From the NCBI GenBank assembly GCA_023412805.1, contig JAEZRM010000061.1:1-64000 (forward strand): 64,000 nucleotides of DNA, in the 5' to 3' direction. This document shows, one piece after another, positions 51,953-59,582 of this stretch (position 1 is the stretch's first letter; every line of letters begins with the position of its first letter). Origin of the DNA: Pseudomonadota bacterium (lineage in GTDB: Bacteria > Pseudomonadota > Alphaproteobacteria > Rhizobiales > Hyphomicrobiaceae). A model generated the notes under the pieces. That model saw only the letters and a program-made list of their open reading frames with translations. It made no database searches and was not told the origin of the DNA. The translations under genes were made by a program, and so were the position numbers.

Positions 51953-52302
51953 CAGCGCATCTCGATAGTCTTGCCGCCGGACGTGATCCGTTCGGCGCGC
52001 ATTTCATTCGGCTGGACAGTCGATGGATAGCCGTAGACCGAGATTTCAGTGCCGACGGTAATAAGCCCGGGCAGCGCGCCGCGATTGCGCATGCGTGAGG
52101 TCGGGGCGAGGGTCACGGTCCACACTTTGTCGGTGGCCTGCACCGTCAGCGTTGCGTGCGGATTCTCGTACTGGGAGGTGAGGATCTTGCCCGTAATGGT
52201 GATCGGATTCTTCGAGTCGTAGCTGCCCCAGCCATGATGGGCGAGGATCAGTGCCGGCCAGATGCCGACCAGGAGTGCGGCGAGTGCCATGCGCTTGAGC
52301 AT
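51952..52302 (-). CDS. Secreted DUF6152 family protein
   Basis: About 116 residues from ATG 52302, with AAGGAGG before it. A signal peptide (MLKRMALAALLVGIWPALIL) is followed by AHHGWGSYDSKNPITITGKI, the mark of the DUF6152 family, and a small beta-rich domain. Function unknown; the N-terminal HH after cleavage could bind metal. It is translationally coupled to the downstream membrane protein. Confidence 0.75.
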   Translation of the reverse strand: MLKRMALAALLVGIWPALILAHHGWGSYDSKNPITITGKILTSQYENPHATLTVQATDKVWTVTLAPTSRMRNRGALPGLITVGTEISVYGYPSTVQPNEMRAERITSGGKTIEMR

Positions 52303-52380
52303 CGTGGTCCTCCTTCGAGCCGAGTGCATTTGCAGCATTCTACACGCGAGCCGTCAGGACACGAGCGACAGCGCGGCAGC

Positions 52381-53733
52381 TCACGAAAGCGTGCGCGCCG
52401 CGTGCTTGTAGCCCATGCGCCGCTCGGGCGGCACAGGATGGCGCCCGGCGACACGTGAGAGGATCAGCGCCACATCATCGTTCGAGCCCGCGGTGACGGC
52501 GCAGTCGAGGAAAAGCTGCTCAAGCACGTCCTGCTGCGCGTGGCTGCCGCCGAGACGGTACATGCCGCCGATCGCCGGCCGCATGACCCGGGCGGCGGCA
52601 TCGGGCTCGCCCTTGGCACGCAGGAGAACGGCTTCGCTGATCGGCAGTGCGTAGTCGGTGACGAGGCGCGCGTTGAGCGTACCCGCAGTGGCAGCGTATG
52701 AGCGCATGGCCTCCAGCGCTCGCCCGCCGGCGTCGAACCGGCGCGTTGCTGCAAGTGCCATCATCCAGTGCGGTAGTGTGAAGGGCGAGAGGCAGTCGCC
52801 GATGCGCGCTTCGGCCTTGTCGGCAATCTCGATCCAGCGTTTGCCGACGTCGACGCCCTGCCGTTCGAGCCGGAACAGCATCGACGACGCATTCTGAATG
52901 TCGATGTAGAGATCGGGCTGGGCTTCCACGAGCGGGGAGGTGAGATCGCGGAAGTGGCGATCGTAGAGATCGAGGACGGTGTCGAATTCGCCGCGCTCGA
53001 AATGATAGAGCCCGCGATGCCACCACAGATGGTGTTTGAGGTTGTTGCCGCCCTCCCAGTACGGCTCGAGACCGGCGAGCCAGTCGATGCCCTCGCCGGC
53101 GCGGCCTTGCATCTCGAGAATGTGCGCGACGGCATGGGCGGCCCATAGATCACCCTTGTCGACGTCGATCGCATCGCGGCCGGCGGACTCAGCCAGCGTG
53201 TAGTTGCCGAGTTCCTCGTGCGCGAAGCAGCGACAGGCGAGCAGCGTTCCCCAGCCGGCGAGGTCCGCGCCGTAGCGCGGCAGCGCCTTCTCGACCTCGC
53301 GCGCCATCGCGCCGGGCCGGCCCAGCCAGAACGCATTGAAGTGATGCAGGCGCAATGCCAGTACGTCGCGCGGGTGCTCGTCGAGGATCTGCTCCCAGAC
53401 CGCGAGCGTGCGGTCGAGATCGCCATCAATCCAGTGACGCAGCGCAGCCGCATGGGCCTTCTCGCGTCCGTCCGCGCGACCGATCAGACCGCCGGCGGTT
53501 TCTAGTGCATTGACGGCGACGGGCACGTTGGCCTGCTTGAAGGAGAGCATCATGAGATAGCCCTTCAGCACGTGGGCGAGGGCAAAGTCCGGATCGGCGG
53601 CGAGCGTCAACTGGAGGTTGGCGCTGATGTCCGTTTTATATCTCAGGTAGCTCAGCACGGTCTTATTGAAGGCCTCGGCGGCGGCGGCGCTCAGCGTGGA
53701 AAGGGGCAGGCCGTGCAGATCTGAGTGGGGCAT
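52381..53733 (-). CDS. Tetratricopeptide repeat protein 38 family
   Basis: About 450 residues from ATG 53733, preceded by GGAGG. Helical TPR-like repeats run throughout: DPDFALAHVLKGYLMM, AALRHWIDGDLDRTLAVWEQ, HHLWWHRGLYHFERGEFDTV. The WAAHAVAHILEMQGR and HHLWWH segments are typical of TTC38 proteins. Found in bacteria and animals; role unknown. No signal peptide, so cytoplasmic. It stands alone between two small genes and the TadG pair. Confidence 0.88.
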   Translation of the reverse strand: MPHSDLHGLPLSTLSAAAAEAFNKTVLSYLRYKTDISANLQLTLAADPDFALAHVLKGYLMMLSFKQANVPVAVNALETAGGLIGRADGREKAHAAALRHWIDGDLDRTLAVWEQILDEHPRDVLALRLHHFNAFWLGRPGAMAREVEKALPRYGADLAGWGTLLACRCFAHEELGNYTLAESAGRDAIDVDKGDLWAAHAVAHILEMQGRAGEGIDWLAGLEPYWEGGNNLKHHLWWHRGLYHFERGEFDTVLDLYDRHFRDLTSPLVEAQPDLYIDIQNASSMLFRLERQGVDVGKRWIEIADKAEARIGDCLSPFTLPHWMMALAATRRFDAGGRALEAMRSYAATAGTLNARLVTDYALPISEAVLLRAKGEPDAAARVMRPAIGGMYRLGGSHAQQDVLEQLFLDCAVTAGSNDDVALILSRVAGRHPVPPERRMGYKHAARTLS

Positions 53734-54006
53734 GGGGCCTCCGGACGGCGGTTGAACGCTTCCAGAGATTAAAGGAGTGGCGCCACGAGGCAACTATCGG
53801 GACAGCCTCTGCGCGCGAGCTGCGTCCGATGCCAGCAAGTTAAAGGAAAAATTCTCGCCCCAGAATTGGATAGTTAATTTTAGTCTATTATTAATAATAT
53901 AATGGCCGTCGGGGATGAGCTCCTTAATAACTCAATATGTTAATGGCCCGTCCATGTCTCCTGCTTATACACGCATCAAGAGGCGTTCAATTTGCAGGAG
54001 AAGGCG
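53734..54006. promoter_or_regulatory. AT-rich upstream region of the first TadG-like gene
   Basis: From about 53840 to 53950 the sequence is far poorer in GC than the rest of the window. It contains a perfect palindrome ATTATTAATAAT (53887-53898) and repeated TTAA motifs (AGTTAATTTTAG, CCTTAATAAC, TGTTAATGG). This is probably the promoter region. TTAA pairs resemble CtrA half-sites but not at the consensus spacing. Confidence 0.5.
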
Positions 54007-55539
54007 GTGTTCCAGTTCATTATTCCAGCCTCGGGCGTTTTGCGCCGAGCCCACGTTCGCTTTTCAGGAAAGCGTTTTACCAGAGATGAGCGCGGCTCGG
54101 TCCTGATCATGTTCGGTCTGGCGACGTTCGTGATTTTCACGCTCGTGGGGGCGGCCGTGGACTACGGCCGGGCCATTGTTGCGCGTGAGCGGCTGCAGGC
54201 GACCGTGGACAGCGCCGTGCTGGCGGCTGCACGCGTGTGGCAGATCGAGCAAGACATGGATCTCGCGGAGGAGAAGGCGATCGCGCATTTCGACGCCATG
54301 AAACCTCAGGGCGTGAATGCCCGCCTCACATCGCTCGCGCCCGATACGGATCTGAATTCGATAACGGCTGAAGCCAGCGCCGAGGTCAAAGTTCCGTTCC
54401 TCAGTCTTGTGCTGAACGGTGAGCCGTTGAGGGTTTCCTCGCGTGCTCAAGCGACATTCTGCGTCGGCTGCCGTAGTGGCGGTGGCAGCGGCGGCGACAA
54501 CGATGGATACAGCGTCGAGGTCGCCATGATGCTGGACGTAACGGGCTCGATGGCCGGCAGCAAGATCGCCGATCTGAAAGAAGCCGCGAAAGACCTCGTC
54601 AAAATCCTCGTTTGGGATGACCAGAGCGAGTACACCTCGCGCGTTGCGATCGTGCCGTTCTCACATGCGGTGAATGCAGGATCGGTGTTCGGCCCCGTCG
54701 TCGCATATAACCCGTCGTCGAACCTCAAATTCAACTTCCGCGACGGCAGAGAAAGAACATGGTATCGGACCAGCGCTTATTGCGTCTCCGAGCGCGGCGG
54801 TACGAACGCCTATACCGATGTTACGCCGACTGGCAATACTCGCCTGCCGCGGGTCTACTACGGAAGCTCCAGCGCCAGCAATTGCCAGCCGACCACGGCG
54901 GTGATGCCGCTCACGAACGACAAGTCCCTCCTCAACGACGCGATCAATGGGTTGGTTGCGTCTGGCTGGACGGGTGGAAACCTCGGCACATCGTGGGCCT
55001 GGTACATGCTCTCGCCGCGCTGGTGGCAGGACATGCCCGCGAACGTCTATCCCAGCCGGCGCCCCTTGGGCGAGGTGCCGACCCTGTCGGCTGCGTGCAA
55101 GCGCACTGATCAGGTGTGCGCGGAGCCTCCGTCGTACGAGGGCGTCAAGAAGTACGCCGTGCTGATGACGGACGGCGAGTACAACATGCAGTTCTGCAAT
55201 GGCTCGACGAACGGCACGACAGGCGCCTCGATCCCGGATCGCAACTCAGGTCCTGGCAACAGCGAGAAAGCCAACTGCACGTCGGGACTCGGCAGCTCGA
55301 ATACGCAGGCGTTGGCGCTGTGCACGGCGATGAAGAACTCGGGGATCACCGTCTACACGGTTGGCTTCGGGCTTGGCACGTCGGGAACGCAGGTGGATAT
55401 GCTGCGGGCGTGTGCTTCCAGCGACGGCCACTTCAGCAAGCCCGGTAAGCTCTTCTACAACACGCAGACGGGTGCCGAGCTTCGCAATGCCTTCCGTCAT
55501 ATCGCATCGTCGATTTCTCAGATCACGCTTCGCCAGTAG
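54007..55539 (+). CDS. TadG-like pilus-assembly protein with VWA domain (paralog 1)
   Basis: About 510 residues from GTG 54007, which has AGGAG six bases upstream; a TTG at 53992 is also in frame. A TadE/TadG N-terminus with one membrane helix (DERGSVLIMFGLATFVIFTL) is followed by the helical VDYGRAIVARERLQATVDSA segment. The C-terminal VWA domain has the MIDAS motif MLDVTGSMAG and VLMTDGEYN, with a long Cys-containing insert between them. TadG proteins are inner-membrane parts of Flp pilus or adhesion systems. No other tad gene is in the window. A terminator follows. Confidence 0.85.
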   Translation: MFQFIIPASGVLRRAHVRFSGKRFTRDERGSVLIMFGLATFVIFTLVGAAVDYGRAIVARERLQATVDSAVLAAARVWQIEQDMDLAEEKAIAHFDAMKPQGVNARLTSLAPDTDLNSITAEASAEVKVPFLSLVLNGEPLRVSSRAQATFCVGCRSGGGSGGDNDGYSVEVAMMLDVTGSMAGSKIADLKEAAKDLVKILVWDDQSEYTSRVAIVPFSHAVNAGSVFGPVVAYNPSSNLKFNFRDGRERTWYRTSAYCVSERGGTNAYTDVTPTGNTRLPRVYYGSSSASNCQPTTAVMPLTNDKSLLNDAINGLVASGWTGGNLGTSWAWYMLSPRWWQDMPANVYPSRRPLGEVPTLSAACKRTDQVCAEPPSYEGVKKYAVLMTDGEYNMQFCNGSTNGTTGASIPDRNSGPGNSEKANCTSGLGSSNTQALALCTAMKNSGITVYTVGFGLGTSGTQVDMLRACASSDGHFSKPGKLFYNTQTGAELRNAFRHIASSISQITLRQ

Positions 55540-55564
55540 CAGGCCTGCCGATCGATATGGAAAA

Positions 55565-55592
55565 GGAGCGCTGGAAAGGCGCTCCTTTTTTA
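55565..55592 (+). terminator. Intrinsic terminator after TadG-like paralog 1
   Basis: GGAGCGC, loop TGGAAAG, GCGCTCC and TTTTTTAT: seven perfect pairs and six T. It separates the two paralogs into independent transcription units. Confidence 0.9.
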
Positions 55593-55780
55593 TTTCAGGG
55601 GCGCAAATGCGGTATGGCAAATAAAATCAAAACGCTGGCGTTATATATTATTTACCCAGATGCGACGCTTTGAATAAAAGAGAAAATTGCAGATAATTGT
55701 CCGGGATCAGATTAAGGGAAAATCAATGGCGCACCTCTATTTGTGATCGTACGGGGCTAGTCCTGTGAGAGGTATGCGTC

Positions 55781-57247
55781 ATGTCGGGCGTTTGGCAGGC
55801 TATTCGGATGCGGCGGGCGGCTGGCGCTCCGCTGTGCGGGCTGGTGAAGAACGACCGCGGTTCGGTCGCCATCATGTTCGGCCTTACGATTTTTGTCGTG
55901 TTCACGATCGTCGGAAGCGCCGTTGACTACGGGCGCGCAATGCTCGCTCGGGCGCGGCTGCAGGCTGCAGTGGACAGCTCGGTGCTGGCGGCGGCGCGCG
56001 TCTGGCAGCTCGAGAACAGCCTGGAGCTCGCCGAGGAAAAAGCGCTGGCCCACTTCGCGTCGAACAAGCCGAGCGACCCATCGCGTGTCGTCGAGTTCAC
56101 GCCCAATATGGTCGATTCGACCTTCACGATGATCGGCGAGACCGTTGTCCGTACGCCTTTCCTGAGCTTCGTCAATCATCCCACCATCACGGTCGCGACG
56201 CGTGGACAGGCCCTCATCGCCGGCGGTGGGAATGCGGGCACGAACCTCGAGGTCTCGCTGATGCTCGACGTCACGGGCTCGATGGCGGGTGACAAGATCG
56301 ACGCTCTCAAGTTGGCGGCGAAGGATCTGATCGACATCGTCATCTGGGATGATCAGAGCGAGTTCACCTCGCGTGTCGCGTTGGCGCCGTTCTCGACCGG
56401 GATCAATGCGGGAGACATTCTGGGCCCGCTCGTGGCCTACAATCCGAACTCGAGCCGCAGCTTCCGCCAGCGCAACGGCAGCAACTCCACCCGTTATCGT
56501 ACCAATACGTACTGCCTTTCGGAGCGCACGGGTGCCGAGGCATTCACCGATGCTGCGCCGACGGGTTCCAATGCGATCCCGCGAGCCTACCAGACGTCGA
56601 ACAATTCTTCTGCGTGCCTTCCTCAGGCGCCCATTGTCCCGCTGACGAAAGAGAAGAAGGATCTGAAGGATTTTATCGACTCGAAGGCCAAGGACAAGAA
56701 CGGCAACACCATTCAGTTCAAAGCGGACGGCATGACGGCGGGCCATCTCGGTACGGCGTGGGCCTGGTACCTGCTGTCGCCGAATTGGGCGAACGTTCTT
56801 CCGGAAGGGAGCAAGCCACAGCCGTATTCGATGCTGAAGGAGGTTGGCGAAAAGGGTCAGCCGCTGCTTTCGAAGGTGGCCGTGCTCATGACCGACGGTG
56901 AGTACAATCAGCAGTATTGCAACAGCACGACGACCAGTACGGCGGGAGCGACCATCCCGGATTACGACACGGGCAACAGTGGCGCCAACTGCAAGTCGCC
57001 GAATGGCACCTCGACCTATCAGGCGCGCGAGCTGTGCAAGAAAATGAACGCGGCAGGGATCACGGTTTATACGGTCGGCTTTGAGTTGCCTGAGCCGAAG
57101 GGCGGCAAAGACGCAGACTCGGTGGTCACGCTTCGCGGCTGCGCCAGCCAGCCTCACATGTTCTACAACGCGAAGACGGGCGACGAACTGCGCAATGCCT
57201 TCCGGCATATCGCCACCTCGATCGCCGCGCCGATCCTCTCGCGCTGA
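55781..57247 (+). CDS. TadG-like pilus-assembly protein with VWA domain (paralog 2)
   Basis: A 488-residue paralog of the preceding gene. The same layout is seen: NDRGSVAIMFGLTIFVVFTI helix, VDYGRAMLARARLQAAVDSS, MIDAS MLDVTGSMAGDKI, the shared insert segments WDDQSEFTSRVA and TNTYCLSER, and VLMTDGEYNQQYCN. Both end DELRNAFRHIA or close to it. The insert differs in the middle (KDKNGNTIQFKADGM is unique here). It has its own AT-rich upstream region (about 55610-55745) and its own terminator. Recent duplication followed by divergence is likely. Confidence 0.85.
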   Translation: MSGVWQAIRMRRAAGAPLCGLVKNDRGSVAIMFGLTIFVVFTIVGSAVDYGRAMLARARLQAAVDSSVLAAARVWQLENSLELAEEKALAHFASNKPSDPSRVVEFTPNMVDSTFTMIGETVVRTPFLSFVNHPTITVATRGQALIAGGGNAGTNLEVSLMLDVTGSMAGDKIDALKLAAKDLIDIVIWDDQSEFTSRVALAPFSTGINAGDILGPLVAYNPNSSRSFRQRNGSNSTRYRTNTYCLSERTGAEAFTDAAPTGSNAIPRAYQTSNNSSACLPQAPIVPLTKEKKDLKDFIDSKAKDKNGNTIQFKADGMTAGHLGTAWAWYLLSPNWANVLPEGSKPQPYSMLKEVGEKGQPLLSKVAVLMTDGEYNQQYCNSTTTSTAGATIPDYDTGNSGANCKSPNGTSTYQARELCKKMNAAGITVYTVGFELPEPKGGKDADSVVTLRGCASQPHMFYNAKTGDELRNAFRHIATSIAAPILSR

Positions 57248-57270
57248 CGATCAACGTCCCAGATCGAAAC

Positions 57271-57305
57271 ACAGGGCATCCTTCGGGATGCCCTGTTCAT
57301 TTTTG
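57271..57305 (+). terminator. Intrinsic terminator with TTCG loop after TadG-like paralog 2
   Basis: ACAGGGCATCC, loop TTCG, GGATGCCCTGT: eleven perfect pairs and a stable tetraloop, followed by TCATTTTTG. The T tract overlaps the stop codon of the convergent gene. Confidence 0.9.
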
Positions 57306-57710
57306 CGGGACGCTTCGAGGGCTTTCCCCGAGCATGACGCCGACTGCGCGCAGGAAGATCTCGGGGCCCGTGTAGCCGACGAGGCGATCGATCTCGGTGC
57401 CTTCGCGCATGAAGACGACGGTCGGTATGATCTCGATGGGAGCGGAGAGGCCCATGGTATCGAGATCGGTGTGGGCGACGTCGACGAAGCGAAGAGGCGC
57501 GCGATTGGCGCGTGCCGTCGCGCGGTAGGCGGGAACGATCTCGTCGCGCAGAAGCTGGCACATGGGGCATCCGCGTGCCTCGATCACGACCAGCTCGATC
57601 GTGGGTGCAGGCTCGGCAGCGAGTTCCATCGCGGCATCTGTCGGCTGCGTCGGGCTGGCCAAGCTGAGCGCGGCCGCTGTTAACAGAACGAACGACAAAT
57701 ATCGGGACAC
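57297..57710 (-). CDS. Secreted thioredoxin-like protein (SoxW/SoxS type)
   Basis: A 137-residue protein with a signal peptide (MSRYLSFVLLTAAALSLA) and a thioredoxin-like fold. The redox motif is CPMC in EARGCPMCQLLRDEI, and the cis-Pro lies in EIIPTVVFM. SoxS-like proteins keep periplasmic thiol enzymes reduced; no sox genes are nearby, so the partner is unknown. It converges on the second TadG-like gene and is divergent from the DUF1467 gene. Confidence 0.8.
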   Translation of the reverse strand: MSRYLSFVLLTAAALSLASPTQPTDAAMELAAEPAPTIELVVIEARGCPMCQLLRDEIVPAYRATARANRAPLRFVDVAHTDLDTMGLSAPIEIIPTVVFMREGTEIDRLVGYTGPEIFLRAVGVMLGESPRSVPQK

Positions 57711-57864
57711 TTGTACGGCACCGGATGATGAACGAGGTTACCGAAGCGTAAAATGCACAAACGGGGCCAGCCGCGGCGAAGGCGGCGCGGCATTTGTTCG
57801 TCGGGCCTTGGAAGCTGCGTTGGGGCGTCGTAGTGAAGGGCGCTGCAAGCAACAAGGAACGATC

Positions 57865-58140
57865 ATGAGCCTGACGCTCGGGCTGGCCCTCTACTTCATC
57901 ATCTGGTGGACAGTGCTCTTTGCCGTGCTGCCGTTTGGCGTGCGCACGCAAGGTGAGGCCGGTGAAGTCGTACCTGGCACGCCCGCAAGCGCGCCCATTG
58001 CGCCCCGCTTACTGCGAACGTTCGCCATAACGACAGTTGCCGCGGGCGGCGTGTTTGCGCTGGTTTACGCGGTGCTGGCGGGCGGGGTCGTCGATATTGG
58101 CGCGTACTTCCCGAATCCGATGCCGCCGGGTCCGCGCTGA
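57865..58140 (+). CDS. DUF1467 family membrane protein
   Basis: A 91-residue protein from ATG 57865 (AAGGAA upstream); longer frames have no support. Two membrane helices: ALYFIIWWTVLFAVLPFGV and the segment ITTVAAGGVFALVYAVLAGG. DUF1467 proteins are widespread in alphaproteobacteria, often beside proS-lolC; here lolC lies 47 kb away. Function unknown. Confidence 0.88.
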   Translation: MSLTLGLALYFIIWWTVLFAVLPFGVRTQGEAGEVVPGTPASAPIAPRLLRTFAITTVAAGGVFALVYAVLAGGVVDIGAYFPNPMPPGPR

Positions 58141-58560
58141 GGCTTGCCTGAATCCACGCACAAAAAAAGCAAGGCGGTGAGCCCTGCTTTCCAGAAGTCC
58201 AGTAGTCAGACGGATTGACGGACCGCCTTTTGCTAAGCCATTCCCACTCGCGACCGCTCGGGCCGCACACTCGGCTTCCACGATCCTCTGAGCCGGGATC
58301 GTTGGAGCGCCGCCTGCTCCCTAGACTTGGGCGATGCGAAGACCCCAGACGTGGTCTCACGGCCCTTTTTTCGTACGCGGGTGTGACACTAGCTCATCTG
58401 CGACGTCTTGTCAGCCCTTGAATGTGCTAGATCCAAGATCCCGCAACGATCGGGTTTTGTTCGACTTTTGCGCCGCACCATCGGTTTGTGCCATAGGTGA
58501 TGATGGCTAAACGAGGGCCGCGGCGAGAGCGGCTGCAGCGGCGAGGGCCGGGAGGAGACG
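58141..58560. other. Intergenic region, 420 bp, with strong secondary structure
   Basis: No protein gene is supported. 58162-58371 holds a run of perfect hairpins bounded by an A tract at the left and a T tract at the right, listed as a candidate RNA. 58372-58560 is the upstream region of the SDR gene; no clear promoter was recognised there. Confidence 0.6.
58160..58375 (-). ncRNA. Candidate structured small RNA, minus strand
   Basis: Read leftward the region forms hairpins AGACC/GGTCT (58357-58340), GGAGC/GCTCC (58320-58304) and ACGATCC/GGATCGT (58302-58280). It ends in GCAGGG-CTCACCG-CCTTGC followed by seven T (58187-58162). That terminator faces away from the SDR gene and against the DUF1467 gene, so it fits neither neighbour. 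On the plus strand the AGACC hairpin precedes a six-T tract (58366-58371), so a rightward transcript is also possible. RNase P, tmRNA and SRP RNA signatures are absent. Confidence 0.35.
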
Positions 58561-59319
58561 ATGGCACCAATCAACGCTGCCGAGCGCAAGACGCTGATCC
58601 TGACCGGGGCCTCGCGCGGTATCGGCCACGCGACTGTAAAGCGCTTCGCGTCGGCAGGCTGGCGCGTCATCACCTGCTCGCGTCACTCCTTTCCGGAAAA
58701 CTGCCCCTGGGAAATGGGGCCTGAAGATCACATCCAGGTCGATCTCGCCGATGCCGAGGATACGGCGCGGGCGATCGCTGAAATGCGCCTTCGCCTTGCG
58801 GATCAGCGCGGGCATCTGAACGCGCTCGTCAATAATGCCGGGATCAGCCCCAAGGGCGCTGCCGGTGCGCGTCTCGGTACACTCGAGACACCACTTGAAG
58901 ATTGGCAGCGCGTGTTTCAGGTGAACTTTTTCGCGCCGGTGCTGCTTGCGCGCGGACTCCTCGTGGAACTCGAGCGCGCGAAGGGCGCTGTCGTCAACGT
59001 GACATCGATCGCGGGAAGCCGCGTGCATCCATTTGCCGGCGCGGCCTATGCGACGTCGAAGTCGGCGCTTGCGGGACTGACGCGCGAGATGGCGACGGAC
59101 TTCGGCGCGCGTGGTGTGCGTGTGAATGCGATCTCGCCGGGAGAGATCGATACGTCGATCCTGTCGCCCGGCACCGAGCGCATCGTGAATGAGCAGATTC
59201 CGATGCGTCGTCTGGGCGAGCCCGAGGAAGTCGCGAAGGCGATCTATTTCCTCTGCACGGATCAATCGAGCTACGTGAACGGTGCCGAGCTGCACATCAA
59301 CGGCGGGCAGCATGTTTGA
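58561..59319 (+). CDS. SDR family oxidoreductase
   Basis: A 252-residue classical short-chain dehydrogenase. The cofactor motif is TGASRGIG, then NNAGIS, the catalytic Ser in VTSIAGSRV, and YATSK with Tyr and Lys. It ends with the usual YVNGAELHINGGQ. HSFPENCP after the second strand hints at NADP preference but does not decide it. The start has GGGAGGAG. Substrate unknown. It converges on the aldehyde dehydrogenase across repeats. Confidence 0.92.
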   Translation: MAPINAAERKTLILTGASRGIGHATVKRFASAGWRVITCSRHSFPENCPWEMGPEDHIQVDLADAEDTARAIAEMRLRLADQRGHLNALVNNAGISPKGAAGARLGTLETPLEDWQRVFQVNFFAPVLLARGLLVELERAKGAVVNVTSIAGSRVHPFAGAAYATSKSALAGLTREMATDFGARGVRVNAISPGEIDTSILSPGTERIVNEQIPMRRLGEPEEVAKAIYFLCTDQSSYVNGAELHINGGQHV

Positions 59320-59330
59320 TGCTTTGCTAG

Positions 59331-59370
59331 CACGGCCTACTGGCCGGCGCGCAGTCGCGCGCTCATGAAG
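59331..59370 (+). repeat. Dispersed repeat family B, single copy
   Basis: CACGGCCTACTGGCCGGCGC followed by GCAGTCGCGCGCTCATGAAG. It matches 16775-16813 and the reverse of 1-118. Two family A copies follow in the opposite orientation. Confidence 0.85.
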
Positions 59371-59419
59371 CGGCGGCGCAATCGCGAAGAGGGGACCTGT
59401 AGCGGTCGCGCGCTCGACT

Positions 59420-59490
59420 TGTCTGCATGGCTGCCGCGGGCATAGCACTGGCGAACGGTTGCGAAGCACCCCTTCCCGCAGCTCGCGGCA
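59420..59490 (-). repeat. Dispersed repeat family A, copy 4
   Basis: Read leftward: TGCCGCGAGCTGCGGGAAGG, GGTGCTTCGCAACCGTTCGC, then TGCTATGCCCGCGGCAGCC. It is 85 bp from copy 5 start to start, same orientation. Confidence 0.85.
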
Positions 59491-59504
59491 ACGAACTCGT
59501 CGCC

Positions 59505-59575
59505 GTCTGCATGGCCGCCGCGGGCATAGCACCACGAAGTGGTTGCGAAGCACCCCTTCCCAGCAGCCCGCGGCA
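59505..59575 (-). repeat. Dispersed repeat family A, copy 5
   Basis: Read leftward: GCCGCGGGCTGCTGGGAAGG, GGTGCTTCGCAACCACTTCG, then GTGCTATGCCCGCGGCGGCC. It ends eight bases before the 3' end of the aldehyde dehydrogenase gene. Confidence 0.85.
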
Positions 59576-59582
59576 AACCAAA

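Noticed and set aside
53915..54106. 63-codon frame upstream of TadG paralog 1
   Set aside because: It overlaps the paralog 1 start in another frame and has no family match; it is probably chance in the promoter region.
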